Source: Gammaproteobacteria bacterium
Lineage (GTDB): Bacteria; Pseudomonadota; Gammaproteobacteria; Pseudomonadales; Pseudohongiellaceae
Length of the DNA stretch: 64,000 bases
Assembly: GCA_030832825.1 (NCBI GenBank)
Contig: JAURIJ010000008.1
Span: forward strand, 53,735 to 117,734
Direction of reading: 5' to 3'
Shown: piece by piece, positions 60,862 to 64,000 of the stretch
How the letters are laid out: each line of letters starts with the position of its first letter
Position numbering within the stretch: the first letter of the stretch is position 1
Notes under the pieces: generated by a model
Databases searched by the model: none
Told to the model about the DNA's origin: nothing
What the model saw: only the letters and a program-made list of their open reading frames with translations
Program-made: the position numbers and the translations under genes

Positions 60862-61482
60862 CTACTGGAATGGCGTCGGGTCGCCCTTGCCGACACGCAG
60901 CACCTGCACATTGCCGTCAGCCAGATCGATCATGGTGGTGGCCTCATTGCCGCAGGCACCGCTGTCGATGATCAGGTCGACAAAATGTTCCATGCGATCC
61001 TGGATGTCGTAGATGTCCGTGAGCGGCTCCGGGTCCCCCGGCAGAATGAGACTGGTGCTCATCAGCGGCTGGCCGATCTCGGCGATCAGCGCCTGGGTGA
61101 CGGCATTGTCCGGCACGCGCAGACCGATGGTCTTGCGGCGCGGATGCATCAGCCGTCGCGGCACCTCAGCCGTGGCGTTGAGGATGAAGGTGTAGGGGCC
61201 CGGGGTGTAGGCCTTGAGCAGGCGATAGGCGCTGTTGGGCACCTTGGCATAGGTCGCGATGGAAGACAGATCGGCACACACCAGCGTGAAATTGTGCTTG
61301 TCATCGAGCTGACGGATGCGACGGATGCGCTCCAGCGCGTCCTTGTCGCCCATGCAGCAGCCCAGGGCATAGGTGGAGTCGGTAGGATAGATCACCACAC
61401 CACCCTCCTGCAGCACTCGCACGGCGTGCTTGATCAGGCGCGCTTCCGGATTCTGCGGGTGGATGTGGAGAAGCTGAGCCAT
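60862..61482 (-). CDS. yciO: YciO, Sua5/YciO/YrdC-family protein
   Basis: 206 aa. The family fold is recognised by [20 protein letters not shown] near residues 23-42, [11 protein letters not shown], and [13 protein letters not shown]. Binds RNA/nucleotide; a weak threonylcarbamoyl-AMP synthase activity has been reported for relatives, but Sua5/TsaC carry the essential role. Divergent from yciI, 95 bases upstream of trpS. Confidence 0.88.
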   Translation of the reverse strand: MAQLLHIHPQNPEARLIKHAVRVLQEGGVVIYPTDSTYALGCCMGDKDALERIRRIRQLDDKHNFTLVCADLSSIATYAKVPNSAYRLLKAYTPGPYTFILNATAEVPRRLMHPRRKTIGLRVPDNAVTQALIAEIGQPLMSTSLILPGDPEPLTDIYDIQDRMEHFVDLIIDSGACGNEATTMIDLADGNVQVLRVGKGDPTPFQ

Positions 61483-61625
61483 GCTGGGATCACCTGCCAG
61501 ACAGGGGTGGCAGACGAGCGCGTGTCATCTGTGGACTGCAGGCGCCGCGAACAATACCAGACTCAACCAGCCAAATCGATTACCATGCCGGCCGTCCCAC
61601 TGCCGCCACCAAGGAGCCAGACCCA

Positions 61626-61925
61626 ATGCTTTACGCCATTCTCTGTGAAGATGTCCCCGACAGCCTGCCGCTGCGCACGGCCGCTCGCCCCGCACATCTC
61701 GCCCGCCTGCAGGACATGGTGGCCCAGGGCCGCATTGTGCTGGCAGGACCGCATCCGGCAGTCGATTCGGAAGATCCGGGCAGTGCCGGCTTCACGGGCA
61801 GCCTGATCGTTGCCAGCTTCGACAGCCTGGAAGAAGCGCAGACCTGGGCCAACGCCGACCCGTATGTCACCGGCGGGGTGTTCGCCCGCGTCACGGTCAA
61901 GCCCTTGCGCAAAGTTCTGCCCTGA
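61626..61925 (+). CDS. yciI: YciI-family protein
   Basis: 99 aa. [15 protein letters not shown]-x-AHLARLQ with histidine, GPHPAVDS, and [10 protein letters not shown] match YciI. The conserved His-Asp pair suggests an active site but function is unknown. Its start is 143 bp away from yciO, divergent, a recurring YciO-YciI pairing in gammaproteobacteria. Confidence 0.9.
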   Translation: MLYAILCEDVPDSLPLRTAARPAHLARLQDMVAQGRIVLAGPHPAVDSEDPGSAGFTGSLIVASFDSLEEAQTWANADPYVTGGVFARVTVKPLRKVLP

Positions 61926-61931
61926 ACCGCC

Positions 61932-62534
61932 TCAGGGCGCCGGCCGCAGGGCCGGAAAGCCGGCGTCCAGGGTGGCATTCCACGCATCCAGCTCAGCCTT
62001 GCGACGCGCCATCAGGGCGCTGGTATCCCCGGTGATGCTGATGCTGACGATCCGGTCGCCCCTCGCGATGGCGCGCACCACATCCATGCCGGCAGTGACA
62101 TTGCCGAACACCGAGTGCTTGCCGTCGAGGTGAGGCGTGGGCACCAGCGTGAAGAAGAACTGACTGCCATCGGTGCCCGGTCCGCTGTTCGCCATCGACA
62201 AGGTGCCAGGCCGCGTGTGCTTGAGCACGATCTCCCCCGTGAAGCGGTAACCAGGACCTCCGGTTCCAGTGCCCAGCGGATCCCCGCCCTGCACCACGAA
62301 ATTGCGCTCCACGCGATGGAAGGTGAGTCCGTCGTAGAAGCCGCGCTGCGCCAGATTCACGAAACTCGCCACGGTGGTGGGCGCGGCCCGCTCGTTGAGA
62401 TCCGCCTCGATGGTGCCCTTGTCGGTCACGATGATGGCCTTGAGTCCCTGGGCGTTGACGGCACCCGCGCTGCCAGCCAGTACACAGAACACGATCAGAA
62501 AGCGCGCCAGACGCGCCAAGGCAGAAAATCTCAT
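61932..62534 (-). CDS. Exported cyclophilin-type peptidyl-prolyl isomerase
   Basis: 200 aa with a signal peptide about 1-28 ([19 protein letters not shown]). [53 protein letters not shown] quoted in part as [15 protein letters not shown], and [12 protein letters not shown] fit cyclophilins. The start overlaps the xthA stop (ATGA). Convergent with yciI with a six-base gap. Confidence 0.92.
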   Translation of the reverse strand: MRFSALARLARFLIVFCVLAGSAGAVNAQGLKAIIVTDKGTIEADLNERAAPTTVASFVNLAQRGFYDGLTFHRVERNFVVQGGDPLGTGTGGPGYRFTGEIVLKHTRPGTLSMANSGPGTDGSQFFFTLVPTPHLDGKHSVFGNVTAGMDVVRAIARGDRIVSISITGDTSALMARRKAELDAWNATLDAGFPALRPAP

Positions 62535-63304
62535 AGCGGCATCCTGAATTGCATGGTGACGGGCGCATGATCGGAGAACTGCTGCCCGGTATAGATCTCG
62601 GCGGCCTCGACGGTGTCGACCAGCTCCGGCACGATGACATGGTAATCGAGGCGCCACCCCACGTTGTTGGCCCGCGCCTGTCCACGCGCTGACCACCAGC
62701 TGTACTGCTCGGCTTCCTTGTTCACGAGTCGGAAGGCATCCACCCAGCCCACCTCGTCATAGAGCGTGTCGAGCCAGCGCCGTTCCTCGGGCAGGAAGCC
62801 GGAGTTCTTCTGATTGGAACGCCAGTTCTTCAAATCGATTTCCTTGTGGCAGATGTTCCAGTCGCCACAGACGATGTAGCGCCGCCCGTCTGTGCGCAGC
62901 TGGCGCATGTGGGGCAGGAAGGCATCGAGAAACGCGAACTTGCAGGCCTGGCGCTCTTCGCCGCTGGAGCCTGACGGCAGATAGAGCGAGGCGATGCTCA
63001 GATCGCCGAAATCGGCCTGGATATAGCGGCCTTCTTCATCCGCCAGCGCGAAGCCCAGCCCCGTGACGACGCGGTCGGGCTTGCGCCGAGAATAGAGGGC
63101 CGTGCCGGAATAACCCTTCTTCTGCGCATCGAAATAGTGGCAGTGAAAGCCCTCGGGGAAAAACATCGGATCATCGAGCTGATCGATCTGCGCCTTGATT
63201 TCCTGCAGACAGACGACATCCACGTCGACCGACTTCAGCCACTCGAAAAAACCCTTGCGAGCCGCCGAGCGGATACCATTGCAATTCAAGCTCATCACTT
63301 TCAT
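62531..63304 (-). CDS. xthA: Exodeoxyribonuclease III / AP endonuclease
   Basis: 257 aa. [22 protein letters not shown] with the metal-binding glutamate, [12 protein letters not shown] with Asp-Asn, WRLDYHVI and the catalytic FSDHAPV. Cleaves abasic sites in base-excision repair. The start overlaps the hemD-like gene by four bases. Confidence 0.95.
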   Translation of the reverse strand: MKVMSLNCNGIRSAARKGFFEWLKSVDVDVVCLQEIKAQIDQLDDPMFFPEGFHCHYFDAQKKGYSGTALYSRRKPDRVVTGLGFALADEEGRYIQADFGDLSIASLYLPSGSSGEERQACKFAFLDAFLPHMRQLRTDGRRYIVCGDWNICHKEIDLKNWRSNQKNSGFLPEERRWLDTLYDEVGWVDAFRLVNKEAEQYSWWSARGQARANNVGWRLDYHVIVPELVDTVEAAEIYTGQQFSDHAPVTMQFRMPL

Positions 63305-64000
63305 GGATTGGATTCCTCTGTCGTCCTGTGCTCCCTGACCAGCCTGACGAGAGCCGTGACCATGGGTTTCATGAAGTACTGCGAGTCCGGCATCACGCTG
63401 ACACGAACACCCGCAGCCTGCAGCTGGTCACCGACCACCGGGCCCACCGCCGCCACCACGACACGCTGCAGTCCGGCCAGCAACTCGGCCTCCAGACCAT
63501 GCTGCCGGGCCACATCCTGCAGGCGCGTGAATTGTGGCTGACTGGTGAAGGTGATGGCGCTGATCCGGCCCCGCCCCAGCGCATGAATCAGTTCCACGAC
63601 CTGGGTCTCGTGCGTCTGCGGCGCATAGATGTATGGCGCCACGGCGGACACATTCGCGCCTCGGCTGCGCAGATAGTCCATCAGCAGCAGGTTTGGTTCC
63701 TCGCCATACAATTGCACCGCCACCCGTCGTCCCTCGAGTGCGATCTCCTCCAGCGCGTCAATCACCCCCGGCGTGGTCGGCGCCTTGCCCAGCACATCAG
63801 GCTTGAGGTCCATCTCCTTGAGCGCGCGTCCGGGCTTGGGTCCGCGACAGACGGTCGTCGTGGCCTGCAGCGCAGCGACAAAGGCGGCCTCACGTTCGTG
63901 GCGCTGCGCCAAGCCACGCAGACGGCGCAGGCCCTCGCCCGTCAGGATGACGAAATACTCGGGCGGCGCGGCGATGAACTCGTCCAGCCAGCGCAACACG
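63301..64000 (-). CDS. Uroporphyrinogen-III synthase (HemD)-like, N-terminus beyond window
   Basis: At least 232 aa; the 5' end continues past the window edge. HemD fold segments include FVILTGEGLRRL, GKAPTTPGVIDAL, VAVQLYGEEPN, AITFTSQPQFTRL and VVVAAVGPVVGDQLQAAG. It converts hydroxymethylbilane to uroporphyrinogen III if functional. A GTG near 63999 is not evidence for the start. No other heme genes are here, so a divergent HemD-domain regulator cannot be ruled out. Confidence 0.75.
   Translation of the reverse strand, partial: VLRWLDEFIAAPPEYFVILTGEGLRRLRGLAQRHEREAAFVAALQATTTVCRGPKPGRALKEMDLKPDVLGKAPTTPGVIDALEEIALEGRRVAVQLYGEEPNLLLMDYLRSRGANVSAVAPYIYAPQTHETQVVELIHALGRGRISAITFTSQPQFTRLQDVARQHGLEAELLAGLQRVVVAAVGPVVGDQLQAAGVRVSVMPDSQYFMKPMVTALVRLVREHRTTEESNP

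Overview
The window is a gene-dense bacterial chromosome segment with housekeeping content throughout: about 65 protein genes, three tRNAs, and no phage, insertion sequence or CRISPR array that I could see. Gene families and gene order point to a gammaproteobacterium near the Pseudomonas/Cellvibrio side of the class. Examples are nadB–algU–mucA–mucD–lepA–lepB–DUF4845–rnc–era–recO, tRNA-Pro–merR–ihfA–pheTS–rplT–rpmI–infC–thrS–tRNA-Val, uvrB–wbpM–wbpL–ihfB–rpsA, and gyrA–mtaD–ubiG–mupP–yciK–GGDEF–rluB–scpBA. I do not name a genus.

Layout. 1-7.5 kb: relA, rlmD, cysM, recO, era, rnc and a DUF4845 gene, all on the minus strand. 7.6-13.4 kb: lepB, lepA, a MucD/DegP protease, an RseA-type anti-sigma factor and sigma-E. 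13.4-18.5 kb: nadB, ygfX-sdhE facing ygfZ, and selO. 18.4-23.5 kb: a five-gene operon for a Tat-exported molybdenum hydroxylase plus two related membrane proteins. 23.7-27 kb: a frameshifted cyclic-nucleotide-binding/EAL gene, ltaE, a gamma-glutamylcyclotransferase-like gene and a MazG-like pyrophosphohydrolase. 27-28.1 kb: an exported NHL beta-propeller. 28.2-36 kb: the tRNA-Pro to tRNA-Val translation block. 36.1-45.8 kb: uvrB, tRNA-Asn, a cyclophilin, wbpM/wbpL-type surface polysaccharide genes, comEA-like, pyrF, lapA, ihfB and rpsA. 45.9-50.9 kb: a tyrA-cmk fusion, pheA and gyrA. 51.2-57 kb, plus strand: mtaD, ubiG, mupP, yciK and two tandem GGDEF-type genes. 57-64 kb: rluB, scpB, scpA, trpS, yciO, yciI, a cyclophilin, xthA and an incomplete hemD-like gene cut by the window edge.

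The most unusual items are: (1) a single open frame joining complete prephenate dehydrogenase and cytidylate kinase domains, in a locus where aroA, hisC, serC and the chorismate mutase part of pheA are all missing; (2) an EAL gene split by a perfect 11-bp tandem duplication with every catalytic motif still intact; (3) a tandem GGDEF pair in which the second protein has lost the catalytic motif but keeps the RxxD inhibitory-site motif; (4) terminator-like hairpins directly upstream of thrS and between infC and rpmI that look like leader attenuators; (5) a sigma-E operon without rseB/mucB, a lapA-pyrF pair without lapB, and an ihfB-to-wbpLM interval without O-antigen genes.

Many genes overlap by a few bases (lepA/lepB, ygfX/sdhE, gyrA/pheA, pheA/tyrA-cmk, wbpL/wbpM, mtaD/ubiG/mupP, scpA/scpB, xthA/ppi), indicating translational coupling in compact operons. 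All comparisons with other genomes are from memory; no search was run.
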